A DNA stretch of 64,000 nucleotides, from NCBI GenBank assembly GCA_934728255.1, contig CAKVEC010000002.1, positions 62,001-126,000 on the forward strand, in the 5' to 3' direction. The DNA comes from an uncultured Bacteroidales bacterium (GTDB lineage: Bacteria; Bacteroidota; Bacteroidia; Bacteroidales; Paludibacteraceae). Below the pieces are notes generated by a model. It searched no databases and was not told the DNA's origin. It was given only the letters and a program-made list of their open reading frames with translations. The position numbers and the translations under genes are program-made. This document shows, one piece after another, positions 32,033 through 41,224 of this stretch (its first letter is position 1; every line of letters starts with the position of its first letter).

Positions 32033-32556
32033 GTATCTACACCAAAACCGGCGATGAAGGACAGACATCGCTGGCTGACAATCAACGAGTAAGCAAAGCA
32101 GACCCGCGTCTTGAAACCTACGGAACGGCCGACGAACTGAATGCGTGGGTAGGAATGCTTCGCGCAGCCCTTGCGCAAGCCCCGGAGTGCGCCGGTTTGG
32201 ACGCACAACTTCTCCTGATTCAGAACAAACTATTCAACCTTGGTGCCTCGCTCAGTCAAGCCCCCGGGGAATGGCTCTCCGCCAATGACACACGGCAGTT
32301 AGAACTATGGATCGATGATATGCAGTCCGCCCTTCCGCCACTACGGGCTTTTATTCTCCCCGCAGGCAGCGAACTGATTTCCCGCTGCCATATCTGCCGC
32401 ACCATTACACGCCGATTGGAACGACTGATGGTGGCTATCAATCACCCACGTCCCGACGAACGCCGATTCATCAACCGACTGAGCGATTATTTCTTTATTT
32501 TGGCACGCACCGTGGGAGAAAAAGAGCATATTAAGATGGCAATTTGGCAGAAGTAA
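32029..32556 (+). CDS. PduO-type cob(I)alamin adenosyltransferase
   Basis: 175 residues. Adds the 5'-deoxyadenosyl group from ATP to cob(I)alamin, giving coenzyme B12. The ATP-binding N-terminus is IYTKTGDEGQTSL, followed by ETYGTADELNAWVGMLR and the C-terminal CRTITRRLERLM helix with its conserved arginines. The ATG at 32029 overlaps the upstream TGA (ATGA), so translation is likely coupled to the methyltransferase gene. No B12 riboswitch is seen upstream. Confidence 0.93.
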   Translation: MSIYTKTGDEGQTSLADNQRVSKADPRLETYGTADELNAWVGMLRAALAQAPECAGLDAQLLLIQNKLFNLGASLSQAPGEWLSANDTRQLELWIDDMQSALPPLRAFILPAGSELISRCHICRTITRRLERLMVAINHPRPDERRFINRLSDYFFILARTVGEKEHIKMAIWQK

Positions 32557-32631
32557 CCGATTTTTCCATTCGTAGTGTCAATCGGACGCCGCAACAAAAT
32601 GCCGAAAAATGTGAAATGTTGCAGAAAGTTC

Positions 32632-32662
32632 TTGCACAGACCGAAAGTTTTTACTACTTTTG
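32632..32662 (+). promoter_or_regulatory. Promoter of the DUF2795-porP transcript
   Basis: TTG at 32632 and TACTTTTG at 32655-32662, 23-base spacing. The leader to the ATG at 32795 is about 125 bases and holds a hairpin GCCGTG-TCCA-CACGGC followed by GTTTTC (about 32702-32723), possibly an attenuator. Confidence 0.75.
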
Positions 32663-32794
32663 CACGATAATTTCGAGGAAATGTACCCGAAAGGGGCGTG
32701 CTGCCGTGTCCACACGGCGTTTTCTTGATTTGCATCCGGCTGATTATCAACCGATTGAAACAAAGTAATAACTTATAACTTTTGGCGAATAACT

Positions 32795-33022
32795 ATGTAT
32801 TGGACGTTAGAGTTAGCATCAAAATTGGAGGATGCACCTTGGCCTGCTACCAAAGATGAGTTGTTGGATTATGCCAACCGCATTGGTGCACCTATGGAAG
32901 TTATTGAGAATCTCCAGGAACTGGAAGACGATGATGAAGAGGTGTATGATAGTATCTTGGATATTTGGCCGGACTACCCGACCAACGATGAGGATTTCTT
33001 CTTTAATGAAGATGAGTATTGA
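32795..33022 (+). CDS. DUF2795 family small acidic protein
   Basis: 75 residues, starting MYWTLELASKLEDAPWPATKDELLDYA and ending in the strongly acidic NDEDFFFNEDEY. The family is conserved in Bacteroidota and in some other phyla; its function is not known. It has its own promoter and a 125-base leader, and lies directly upstream of the porP-like gene. Whether it takes part in secretion-system expression is unknown. Confidence 0.88.
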   Translation: MYWTLELASKLEDAPWPATKDELLDYANRIGAPMEVIENLQELEDDDEEVYDSILDIWPDYPTNDEDFFFNEDEY

Positions 33023-33045
33023 GCAATTTTGCAGCGAATAGAAAT

Positions 33046-33999
33046 GTGAAACGGTATATTGTTCTGTGCCTGTTAGTCGTTGCCACTGCCGTAGTGCGTG
33101 CACAATTCGACCCGCAAATAGGACAATATATGTATTTGCCTACAGCCTATAATCCCGCAGCGGCGGGAGAAGGCGACCTGATGAAAGTGGCGGGTATGCA
33201 CAGGATGCAATACGTGAATATCAAAAACGCCCCAATGACCACTTGGTTTTCATTCACATCGCCGTTTGTCATAGGCAAAACGCGGCACGGAGCAGGCGTA
33301 CGTTTCCTAAACGACCGGTACGGATTGTTTACCAACCAAGCATTCTATGTGCAGTACGCCTACCGGCAAAAATTGGGCAAGGGATACTTGAGTTTTGGGG
33401 TGGACTTGGGATTTATCAATGTCGGTTTTAAGGGAGACAGCGTAAACCTGAAAGACTTGAGCGGTTCCGATTATTTCGACCAGACCGACGATGTAATACC
33501 CAAGGGAAGCAAATCGGGGATGTCTTTCGATATGGGGCTCGGCATCTACTACTCCACTTCCACGTGGTGGGTTGGAGGCAGTTACAGCCACCTCACGCAG
33601 CCGAAGATCGATTGGGACGACTACTCCACGCTCAGTCTGCGCGGGACAATGTATGTGGCGGGCGGATATAACTACCGCTTCAAAGACCATCGCGACTGGC
33701 AACTCAAGCCAAGTGCAATGCTGATGTCCGATTTTCGCTCGTGGGATCTGAACGCCACATTGCTGTGCGAGTACAAGGATCGCTACCGATGGGGATTGGG
33801 CTATCGTATTGCAGGAAGCGTGAACATACTGGTCAATATCGACATCATCTCGGGGCTGCAATTGGGCTATAGTTGCGAACTGCCTACCAACAAACTGCTG
33901 CTCGAAAGTTACGGCTCGCACGAAATTTATTTGGCATACGGGTTTGATATTTTGAAACCCAAACGTACTAACAAATATAAAAGTGTCCGCTACCTCTAA
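33046..33999 (+). CDS. porP: PorP/SprF family type IX secretion outer-membrane protein
   Basis: About 317 residues. The GTG at 33046 begins a clean signal peptide (VKRYIVLCLLVVATAVVRA, cleaved before QFDPQ); a TTG at 33019, overlapping the DUF2795 stop, is an alternative. The mature start QFDPQIGQYMYLPTAYNPAAAG and the repeated beta strands are typical of PorP/SprF. In Porphyromonas PorP, PorK, PorL, PorM and PorN build and anchor the T9SS; gldK, gldL, gldM and gldN follow here in that order. An 11-bp repeat array starts at the stop codon. Confidence 0.92.
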   Translation: MKRYIVLCLLVVATAVVRAQFDPQIGQYMYLPTAYNPAAAGEGDLMKVAGMHRMQYVNIKNAPMTTWFSFTSPFVIGKTRHGAGVRFLNDRYGLFTNQAFYVQYAYRQKLGKGYLSFGVDLGFINVGFKGDSVNLKDLSGSDYFDQTDDVIPKGSKSGMSFDMGLGIYYSTSTWWVGGSYSHLTQPKIDWDDYSTLSLRGTMYVAGGYNYRFKDHRDWQLKPSAMLMSDFRSWDLNATLLCEYKDRYRWGLGYRIAGSVNILVNIDIISGLQLGYSCELPTNKLLLESYGSHEIYLAYGFDILKPKRTNKYKSVRYL

Positions 34000-34039
34000 A
34001 TCGTTATAGGATGCGCATAGGATACGCATAGGATAGGCG
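33999..34039 (+). repeat. TAGGAT-type 11-bp tandem array, copy 2
   Basis: Units TAGGATGCGCA, TAGGATACGCA and TAGGATAGGCG start at 34007, 34018 and 34029. The block 33999-34036 matches 16194-16231 in 37 of 38 bases; it starts at the last base of the porP stop. Confidence 0.92.
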
Positions 34040-34097
34040 ATTTTTTGAGGACTATAAAAATACATTTTAATTTAAGAAATAAATACTTAACATACAT

Positions 34098-35447
34098 ATG
34101 AAACTGACAAAGATTCTTCCATTGGTTGCACTGATCATTGCATTGGCGAGTTGCAATAAGCCGGCCGGTGAATTGGTAGGTGCGCGTAACCCGGGAAACT
34201 TCAAAGAGGCTAACCCCTATGGTATGGTGTTTATCAAAAAGGGGTCTTTTATGATGGGTGCCAACACGCAGTCCGCTGTGTTTGAGCAACAAGATAACAT
34301 CATGATGGCTACTGTGGAGGCTTTTTGGATGGACGAAACAGAGATTACCAACAACGAATATATGCAGTTCGTTAATTGGGTGCGTGACTCTATCGCTATG
34401 ACCTATCTCGTAGCCGCCGGTATGACCGATTTTGCCATTCAGCCCAAAGATGAAGACTTCGACGAAGAAAATTTCACCCTCAACTGGCGCAAGAAAATCC
34501 CATGGGACAGCAAGGACGAAGACATCGTAGATGCTCTCTCGCCGATGTACTATTCCGATGGCAAGACACTGAAAACCAACTTCCTGCATTATCGCTACCA
34601 ATGGGTAAACTATGATGAGGCTGTGCTCCAACGCAACAAGTTCGACGTCGCTACCAGTCGCTACCCGGAGGGCGCTTCTGTTCGCGTGGACACTTTCTGG
34701 GTGGACGAAAACGGTGGTATCCTGGATAGTACCATCATCCGTCCTTTGCGCGAGCCGCAAGATCTGCTTACAAAGAAGATCATCTGTATTTATCCCGATA
34801 CATTGGTATGGCGTCGTGATTTTCAATTCTCATTCAACGACCCTATGCTCCATATGTATTTCTCGCATCCGGGTTATGCCGAATATCCTGTTGTAGGTGT
34901 TACATGGGAGCAGGCACATGCGTTCTGCAACTGGCGCACTATGCTTTTCAACTCGCATAGCAGCGTTCCTGCGCAAGAATATCGCCTACCGACCGAGGCA
35001 CAATGGGAATACGCTGCGCGCGGTGGACGCAAGATGGCAATGTATCCGTGGGGCAACAACTATGCACGCGATGGCAAAGGCTGTTTCCTTGCCAACTTCA
35101 AGCCCTACCGCGGTGCATACAATGATGATACCGGTACTACCACCACCAAGGTGGCACAATACCGTCCGAACGATTTCGGACTCTTTGATATGGCAGGTAA
35201 TGTGGCAGAATGGACCAATAGTGCTTACCAAACTTCGTCGAACACTACGGTGCACGACCTCAATCCGGACTATTCGTATATGGCGCGTAAATCCGACCCC
35301 GATATATTGAAACGCAAGGTCATCAAAGGCGGCAGTTGGAAAGATATCAGTTATTTTCTCCAATGCGGTGTCCGCTCCTACGAGTATCAATATGAGAGCC
35401 GCCCATACATCGGTTTCCGTTGCGTACGCGCTTATATCGGCGACTGA
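34098..35447 (+). CDS. gldK: T9SS ring lipoprotein GldK/PorK
   Basis: 449 residues. A lipoprotein signal peptide ends in LAS-C19. The body is a formylglycine-generating-enzyme/sulfatase-modifying-factor fold: MVFIKKGSFMMGAN at the start, ETEITNNEYMQFV, YRLPTEAQWEYAARGG, MAGNVAEWTNSAY and IKGGSWKD near the end. GldK/PorK and GldN/PorN form the large periplasmic ring under the outer membrane. This is a structural use of the fold; sulfatase-maturation activity is not expected. It starts 98 bases after porP. Confidence 0.95.
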   Translation: MKLTKILPLVALIIALASCNKPAGELVGARNPGNFKEANPYGMVFIKKGSFMMGANTQSAVFEQQDNIMMATVEAFWMDETEITNNEYMQFVNWVRDSIAMTYLVAAGMTDFAIQPKDEDFDEENFTLNWRKKIPWDSKDEDIVDALSPMYYSDGKTLKTNFLHYRYQWVNYDEAVLQRNKFDVATSRYPEGASVRVDTFWVDENGGILDSTIIRPLREPQDLLTKKIICIYPDTLVWRRDFQFSFNDPMLHMYFSHPGYAEYPVVGVTWEQAHAFCNWRTMLFNSHSSVPAQEYRLPTEAQWEYAARGGRKMAMYPWGNNYARDGKGCFLANFKPYRGAYNDDTGTTTTKVAQYRPNDFGLFDMAGNVAEWTNSAYQTSSNTTVHDLNPDYSYMARKSDPDILKRKVIKGGSWKDISYFLQCGVRSYEYQYESRPYIGFRCVRAYIGD

Positions 35448-35513
35448 TAACCAGTTCTTGACAAAAAAGATTGTATAATACCAAAAAAACTAACTAAAAA
35501 AAACTAACATCTT

Positions 35514-36506
35514 ATGGCAACAGAAGAAAAGGTAGGTAAGAAAGGACCATGGGCAAAGTTTATGCACTGGTACGAGTCCTACAAAGGCAAAAACGTAGTA
35601 AACATCGTGTATTCAGTCGGTGCATCCGTAGTCATCATCGGTGCATTGTTCAAGATATTACACTGGCCGGGCGCAAGTACGGTGCTTATGATTGGTATGT
35701 TTACCGAGTCATTCCTATTTCTTATCGGTACATTGGATAAGCCGCACCCAGAATTCCACTGGGAGAACGTCTTCCCGCAACTGCTCGAATTCGGTGCCAA
35801 ACCCGAACTGCTCGAAGAGAAATCCCATCAGGCTCGTCCTACCCTGCTCGGCGCAGGTGTGGCTGATGGTACCGCCCCTGTCGCTACCGGTGCTCCCGTG
35901 GCTTCTCCGCGTTCTGCTGTTCCATCGCTGAACGAAGGCGAGATGGCAGCCCTCAAGGACGGCATCACCGACTTGGCAAAGACCGCAGCACAACTCTCCG
36001 AACTCGGCAAAGTGGCTACTTCCACTTCCAACCTCGAAGGTAAATTGGCGGCTGCCGGCGAAGCAGCGGATAAATTTGCTTCTGCACAAGGTGCATTGGT
36101 CAACGCTTCCGCCGCTCTCGGTAACTCTTTTGCTGCCGCTTCCGACAAACTCAACAAGAGTACTGATGGTTTGGACACCGCTTATGATGCTGTCCGTGCA
36201 GAGATGCAAAAAGCAGTGGATGGCACCAAGGGGTACCAACAATCCGTAGAGCAAGTATCGGCTAAGGTGGGTGCGCTCAACTCGATTTACGAACTCCAAC
36301 TCAATACTCTTCAGGCACAAGTGGATGCTTACAAAGCACAGAAAGCATCGTTGGATGCCGTTTCGGCTAACGTAGAGTCTATTCATGCGGCTGCTTTAGA
36401 GGCTCAAAAGAACCACGAAGCATATGCGGCTGCATCGGCTAAACTGGCAAAGCAGGTGGCTGACCTCAATAATATCTATGGCAATATGCTCAATGCTTTG
36501 GCATAA
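35514..36506 (+). CDS. gldL: T9SS motor protein GldL/PorL
   Basis: 330 residues. Two membrane helices near the N-terminus (about 28-47 and 53-73) are preceded by the conserved KFMHWYESYKGKNVVNIVYS segment. E65 in the second helix corresponds by position to the acidic residue implicated in proton flow. A long cytoplasmic helical region rich in Ala, Lys and Gln (about 140-330) is likely coiled coil. GldL and GldM form the proton-driven rotary motor that powers secretion. Starts 66 bases after gldK. Confidence 0.95.
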   Translation: MATEEKVGKKGPWAKFMHWYESYKGKNVVNIVYSVGASVVIIGALFKILHWPGASTVLMIGMFTESFLFLIGTLDKPHPEFHWENVFPQLLEFGAKPELLEEKSHQARPTLLGAGVADGTAPVATGAPVASPRSAVPSLNEGEMAALKDGITDLAKTAAQLSELGKVATSTSNLEGKLAAAGEAADKFASAQGALVNASAALGNSFAAASDKLNKSTDGLDTAYDAVRAEMQKAVDGTKGYQQSVEQVSAKVGALNSIYELQLNTLQAQVDAYKAQKASLDAVSANVESIHAAALEAQKNHEAYAAASAKLAKQVADLNNIYGNMLNALA

Positions 36507-36553
36507 ACCTATATGTTAATTGTTAATTATTTAATTGTTAATTGAATTAACGT

Positions 36554-38122
36554 ATGGGTGGAGCAAAAAACTGTCCGGAAACCCCGAGACAAAAAATGAT
36601 TGGTATGATGTACTTGGTGCTCACCGCTATGTTGGCGTTGAACGTAAGTACAGACATCCTGAATGGTTTTACGCTGGTAGATGATAGTCTGCATTCCTCT
36701 ATGGAGGCTTCGGTCAACCGCAATGAGAAACTCTATCGCGACTTCAAAGCGGCTACCGACCAGAACCCAGAGAAGATGCAAGAGTGGTACAACGATGCCC
36801 TTGAAGTGAAACATCGTGCCGATAGTCTCTATAATTACATTCAGAATTTCAAGACGCAAATCGCCATCCTCGCTGACGGACAGAAGAAAGTGGCGGAGCG
36901 CGAGCAACTCACCGGCGATGGCGCACGTAATATTGAGGGTAACTCCAACTTGGACGTAACCGCCCAATATGCTATTGTACAAGGCAATGGTACCATTCTC
37001 AAAGAGATGGTTGCTATGTATCGCGACTACATTACCGAGTTGGCGGACGGTGATGCGGAACTGCGCAACGAGTTTTCCAAAGTATTTTCCACCGATAAAG
37101 GTTGGAACGCCCACGAGCAAGACTCTTGCGACTGGGAAGTAGCCATCTTTGATGGTATGCCCGTTGGTGCCAGCATCACTATTCTGACCAAAATGCAGAA
37201 CGACGTACGCACCACAGAGAGCGAGATGATCCAATATCTTATGGATCGTACTGATGCCGGTGACTTGCGTGTAAACAAACTGAACGCTTATATTATTCCG
37301 AAATCTGACTACGTAATTCGCGGCGGTAAGTATTCGGCACAAATCATTCTTGCTGCCGTTGACTCGACCCAACGCCCCGAATACTACGTTGAAGGACAAC
37401 GTATCAATGACCAAGGTCTCTACGAAGTAGTAGCCAACTCGGTCGGACTGCGTAAATTCAAAGGACAGATTGCCTATTTGAATCCCTCCTCAGGAGAGAT
37501 GGAGTATCTGCCTTTCGAGAGCGAATATACAGTCGGTGAACCGAGTGTTACCATATCCAACAACGATCTCAACATTATGTATCGCGGCTACAACAACCAG
37601 TTCTCGATCTCAGTTCCGGGTGTTAGCAACGAGAAAATCAAAGTGGATGTGGCTGGAGCCTCCGTTTCACGCAATGGGGGGCTATGGATTATCAAACCGG
37701 GCGACGCTTCCAAGAAAGTAACCATTACCGTTTCTGCCGAATTGGAAGGCAGAATGCAACCGATGGGGTCGCGTGAGTATCGCGTAAAGGCTCTGCCGAA
37801 GCCGGGTGCTTATTTCAAGAGTGGCGAAACCGAATATCAGGATGGCAATATCGCCCGCGGTGCATTGCTCAATCCGAATGCTACCGTTATCGCAAGTTAT
37901 GGTCCCGATGGCCTGCTCGATCTACCGTTTAAGATTACCTCTTTCAAGGTAAACATCAACGGTGTTATCACCGAGGCAAAGGGCGACCGCTTTACCAAAG
38001 ACCAACTGACTCGTCTTGGCAAACTGAAGAAAGGGGCAATAGTGGTCATCACCGATATTCGTGCCAAAGGTCCCGATGGAAAAGACACTCGTTTGAGTCC
38101 TATTCCTCTCTCTTTGAACTAA
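36554..38122 (+). CDS. gldM: T9SS motor protein GldM/PorM
   Basis: 522 residues. It starts MGGAKNCPETPRQKMIGMMY, then a single membrane helix (LVLTAMLALNVS). A periplasmic helical domain (to about 220) and beta-rich domains follow, with typical segments such as DYVIRGGKYSAQI and the internal VMY/IMYRGYNNQFSISVPG block. GldM passes motor torque from the GldL pentamer in the inner membrane to the GldK/GldN ring. The length is typical. It begins 47 bases after gldL; the gap is AT-rich with TTAATTGTTAATT repeats. Confidence 0.95.
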   Translation: MGGAKNCPETPRQKMIGMMYLVLTAMLALNVSTDILNGFTLVDDSLHSSMEASVNRNEKLYRDFKAATDQNPEKMQEWYNDALEVKHRADSLYNYIQNFKTQIAILADGQKKVAEREQLTGDGARNIEGNSNLDVTAQYAIVQGNGTILKEMVAMYRDYITELADGDAELRNEFSKVFSTDKGWNAHEQDSCDWEVAIFDGMPVGASITILTKMQNDVRTTESEMIQYLMDRTDAGDLRVNKLNAYIIPKSDYVIRGGKYSAQIILAAVDSTQRPEYYVEGQRINDQGLYEVVANSVGLRKFKGQIAYLNPSSGEMEYLPFESEYTVGEPSVTISNNDLNIMYRGYNNQFSISVPGVSNEKIKVDVAGASVSRNGGLWIIKPGDASKKVTITVSAELEGRMQPMGSREYRVKALPKPGAYFKSGETEYQDGNIARGALLNPNATVIASYGPDGLLDLPFKITSFKVNINGVITEAKGDRFTKDQLTRLGKLKKGAIVVITDIRAKGPDGKDTRLSPIPLSLN

Positions 38123-38227
38123 TTAAACCTGACAACAGGTAAACTTGTAACAGGTAACCGTAACGGCTCTATCTCCGAAGGAGAAACTGCAACGGGTATA
38201 GAAAATACTCATAAAAAGAACAACATA

Positions 38228-39169
38228 ATGAAGAAACTTTGTATCATAGCCTGCTTTCTGCTCGGCGTTACTGCCGCCAATGCGCAGCATCAAGTCATCT
38301 CGTTCTTCGACGATCTCGGTTCCGCTAAGATCCAGACCGAAGAATATTCGGCTTCGCACGATACAATCGTGAAGGTATTTCACCGTATTGACGATGTAAT
38401 ATGGTCGCGATATGTATATCGTATTATCGATATGCGTTATAAGCAGAACTATCAACTCTATTTCCCGACCAAGTCGGACGATCCGGATTATCGTAACCTG
38501 TTCCAAGTGATTACAGATGCGATTATTGATGGTATGCCCATCTATGAAAAAGATGACGAAACCATCAAACCGACTTTCGATGCCCCGATGGAAAAAGTAC
38601 TCATTCCTACAATGTTTCTTGTAGATGATCCTACAGCGGACTATTCCGATGATCCTACCCACTACGACATTGCCGAGTCGGACGCTATGCTGGTGCATTA
38701 TGATAGTATCAACGATAAGTTGTCGTTCCACTTCTATCCGTTTGAGTCTGTGGTGAAGAACCAACTGAAGTACCTGATTCAAGAGGTGGTATTCTTCGAT
38801 AAGCACACTTCGCGTCTCCACTCGAAGATCATCGGCATCGCTCCTCTCAACTCGGATAAGATCTCAACCAAAGATGGATCTGATGTAATGGCGGCTTTGC
38901 GTGAGTCAATTATGTTCTGGATTCCGTTCGATGAACTGCGTCCCTACATGGCTATGCAGTACGTTATCCCATCGCAGAACGAGACACGTCGTGTTACCTT
39001 CGACGATTTCTTCCAGAAACACCTCTACACCTCTTATATAGTAGGCGAGGGAAATATGTACAACCGCTTCATTCCCGACTATGCAAAGACAGAGGAGGAG
39101 GTGAAGAAGGAACAACAGCGAATCGAAAAAGAACTGCTCGATTTCGAACAAGACCTTTGGGAGTACTAA
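38228..39169 (+). CDS. gldN: T9SS ring protein GldN/PorN
   Basis: 313 residues. A signal peptide (MKKLCIIACFLLGVTAANA) precedes a mature periplasmic domain with the family-typical segments HDTIVKVFHRIDDVIWSRYVYR and KIIGIAPLNSDKIS. The C-terminal end (FIPDYAKTEEEVKKEQQRIE) is a charged helix. GldN partners GldK in the periplasmic ring. It is the last gene of the T9SS core here, 105 bases after gldM and followed by a terminator at 39175-39206. Confidence 0.95.
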   Translation: MKKLCIIACFLLGVTAANAQHQVISFFDDLGSAKIQTEEYSASHDTIVKVFHRIDDVIWSRYVYRIIDMRYKQNYQLYFPTKSDDPDYRNLFQVITDAIIDGMPIYEKDDETIKPTFDAPMEKVLIPTMFLVDDPTADYSDDPTHYDIAESDAMLVHYDSINDKLSFHFYPFESVVKNQLKYLIQEVVFFDKHTSRLHSKIIGIAPLNSDKISTKDGSDVMAALRESIMFWIPFDELRPYMAMQYVIPSQNETRRVTFDDFFQKHLYTSYIVGEGNMYNRFIPDYAKTEEEVKKEQQRIEKELLDFEQDLWEY

Positions 39170-39174
39170 TTTAG

Positions 39175-39206
39175 ATAAGGGCAGGTGCAAACACCTGCCC
39201 TTATTT
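39175..39206 (+). terminator. Terminator of the porP-gldKLMN operon
   Basis: 11-bp stem AAGGGCAGGTG (39177-39187) with 39192-39202, loop CAAA, then ATTTG. It lies six bases after the gldN stop. Confidence 0.85.
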
Positions 39207-39241
39207 GCTTAAAGCAGCAGGTCATAGAATAATAGAATGAT

Positions 39242-39271
39242 AGAACTATAGAGAACTATAGAGAACTATAG
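39242..39271 (+). repeat. 10-bp tandem array, 3 units (AGAACTATAG)
   Basis: Three identical units at 39242, 39252 and 39262, preceded by ATAGAATAATAGAATG. Located between gldN and ftsX. Confidence 0.88.
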
Positions 39272-39328
39272 TAGAATATCCGCTTGGCACATTAATTGTT
39301 AATCGTTAATCGTACATCATTAATTGAA

Positions 39329-40192
39329 ATGTCTCGTCCACATCGTCTTTGGAATATGTATATCACGGCTGCCGTCAGTGTAGCCCTTGTGCTGTGTTTA
39401 GTGGGTATGGAGTGTGTGCTGCTGCTCTCTGCGGGTACGCTTATGCATCGAATGAAAGAGAATATGTCGCTCACGGCGGTGCTGACTGAGGATGCTGACT
39501 CTGCTTCTTGTGCGCGTTTTGAGGCGATGCTCTCGGCAGCCGACTACTGCAGCGACTATCGTTACATTTCTTCCGACGAGGCATTGCAGGAACATATAGA
39601 ATCGCTCGGCGAAGACCCGGCTGCTTTTCTGGGTTATAACCCCCTTGCAGCCTCATACGAAATACACCCATCTGCCGAGTATGCTCACCCCGACAGTATG
39701 GCGGTGTTGGAGGCTCGTCTCACGGCACTTCCGTACATTGACCAGGTTATCTACCAACGCGACCTTGCCAAACTGATGAATAACAATGTCTCGCGTGCAT
39801 CTGTTGCACTGCTGGTAGTGGCGTTAGCATTGCTGATTATTGCTATTGTACTCATTACCAATACTATTCGTCTGCAGATCTATTCCAAGCGTTTTCTTAT
39901 CAATACGATGACCCTCGTAGGTGCTACACCGTGGGCAATCAAATCGCCATTTGTATGGCGTTATCTGTTAATCGGTGCGCTCTCGTCATTAATTGCTATG
40001 GCAGTGGTAGCAGCCGTGGTCTATTATATAAATATCCGTTTGGGTATCCTGCTATTTGCACTCACGTGGCAGAATATCGCTTTTGTAGCAGGTGTTATCC
40101 TGCTCTCGGGCGTACTTATCACGCTCGTATCGTCTCTCGTAGCCACAAGCCGCTATGTACGTATGAGTGCGGACACTATGTACGAAATATAA
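39329..40192 (+). CDS. ftsX: Cell division protein FtsX
   Basis: 287 residues. The ATG at 39329 (MSRPHRLWNMYIT) is preferred; an upstream TTG at 39296 lies within an AT-rich TTAATCG repeat. One N-terminal membrane helix, a periplasmic domain (about 45-155) and three further C-terminal helices (ASVALLVVALALLIIAIVLI and on) give the FtsX permease-like topology. The segment TNTIRLQIYSKRFLINTMTLVGATPW is characteristic. With FtsE it regulates peptidoglycan hydrolases at the septum. ftsE is not in the window. The gene heads ftsX-DUF3098-uppP-truB. Confidence 0.93.
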   Translation: MSRPHRLWNMYITAAVSVALVLCLVGMECVLLLSAGTLMHRMKENMSLTAVLTEDADSASCARFEAMLSAADYCSDYRYISSDEALQEHIESLGEDPAAFLGYNPLAASYEIHPSAEYAHPDSMAVLEARLTALPYIDQVIYQRDLAKLMNNNVSRASVALLVVALALLIIAIVLITNTIRLQIYSKRFLINTMTLVGATPWAIKSPFVWRYLLIGALSSLIAMAVVAAVVYYINIRLGILLFALTWQNIAFVAGVILLSGVLITLVSSLVATSRYVRMSADTMYEI

Positions 40193-40205
40193 ACAAACCA
40201 AACAT

Positions 40206-40421
40206 ATGAAACAGAACCTTCCAAAACTCAACATCATACTCATTGCAGTATCGTTTGTGATTATCGTCCTGGGCTTTGCATTGATGGTAGGAGCACCGAG
40301 CGGCGAGACCTACAACCCCGATATCTTCTCCGTGCGCCGTATCACAGTGGGACCGATGATCTCGCTCTTTGGGTTCATCTGTATGATATTCTCCATTTTG
40401 TGGAAAGGTAAGGCGAAATGA
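40206..40421 (+). CDS. DUF3098 family membrane protein
   Basis: 71 residues with two predicted membrane helices (NIILIAVSFVIIVLGFALMV and ITVGPMISLFGFICMIFSIL) separated by the family-typical GAPSGETYNPDIFSVRR loop. It lies regularly between ftsX and uppP in Bacteroidota. The function is unknown. It starts 13 bases after ftsX, and its stop overlaps the uppP start (ATGA). Confidence 0.9.
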   Translation: MKQNLPKLNIILIAVSFVIIVLGFALMVGAPSGETYNPDIFSVRRITVGPMISLFGFICMIFSILWKGKAK

Positions 40422-41224
40422 GTTGGTGGGAGGCTCTTATCTTGGGCATTATTCAGGGGCTGACTGAGTTCTTGCCCGTATCTTCGTCGGGACACTTGGA
40501 AATTGGTCAGGCACTGCTCGGTACTGCCAGTGAGGAAAATTTGACATTTGCCATCGTGGTGCATACCGCCACAGTGCTCTCTACGTTGGTCATTCTGTGG
40601 AGCGAGGTAGCAAAACTATTCCGCGGAACGTTTACCACGATAAAATGGAACGCAGAGAAAGACTATGTGGCAAAGATACTGGTCTCGATGATACCGGTCT
40701 TCATTGTAGGTATGTTCTTCAAAGACCAAGTGGAGGCTTTCTTCGGACACGGACTATTGCTTGTAGGTATATGTTTGTGCATTACGGCTTTGCTCCTGTG
40801 GTTGAGCGAGTTTCTTACCAAGCGCATGAACAAGACCGGGCATGAGGTTACGTATCGGGATGCGATTATTATCGGCTGTGCACAAGCCGTGGCGGTACTG
40901 CCGGGACTGAGCCGCAGCGGTACTACGATTGCCACCGGTTTGCTCTGTGGCGTAAAGAAAGAGTCGGTAGCGCAGTTCTCGTTTCTGATGGTGCTGATTC
41001 CGATTCTCGGTGAGGCGTTTCTCGATTTGCTGAAACTCATCGGGGGCGAGATGACCACCACTATCGGTTGGCTACCACTCGTTGTAGGTTTTGCGGCAGC
41101 CTTCCTGACGGGCTGTTTTGCCTGTCGTTTTATGCTCGATATAGTGCGCCGCCAGAAACTCATTTATTTTGCGATTTACTGTCTCTGCGCAGGCATCTTC
41201 GCCATTGTATATGGGCTTTGCTGA
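40418..41224 (+). CDS. uppP: Undecaprenyl-diphosphate phosphatase
   Basis: 268-residue BacA/UppP membrane phosphatase with about eight helices. It recycles undecaprenyl diphosphate to the monophosphate carrier for peptidoglycan and other glycans. The active-site motifs are QGLTEFLPVSSSGHLE near the N-terminus and LPGLSRSGTTIATGL. ATGA overlap with DUF3098, and the truB start lies inside its last codons, so these genes are translationally linked. Confidence 0.96.
   Translation: MSWWEALILGIIQGLTEFLPVSSSGHLEIGQALLGTASEENLTFAIVVHTATVLSTLVILWSEVAKLFRGTFTTIKWNAEKDYVAKILVSMIPVFIVGMFFKDQVEAFFGHGLLLVGICLCITALLLWLSEFLTKRMNKTGHEVTYRDAIIIGCAQAVAVLPGLSRSGTTIATGLLCGVKKESVAQFSFLMVLIPILGEAFLDLLKLIGGEMTTTIGWLPLVVGFAAAFLTGCFACRFMLDIVRRQKLIYFAIYCLCAGIFAIVYGLC

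Noticed and set aside
32544..32768. Plus-strand 74-residue ORF between the adenosyltransferase and DUF2795 genes
   Set aside because: It contains the promoter at 32632-32662 and the leader hairpin and shows no protein-like features.
33019..33045. TTG-initiated extension of porP
   Set aside because: It would put nine polar residues before a complete signal peptide; the GTG at 33046 gives a normal start.
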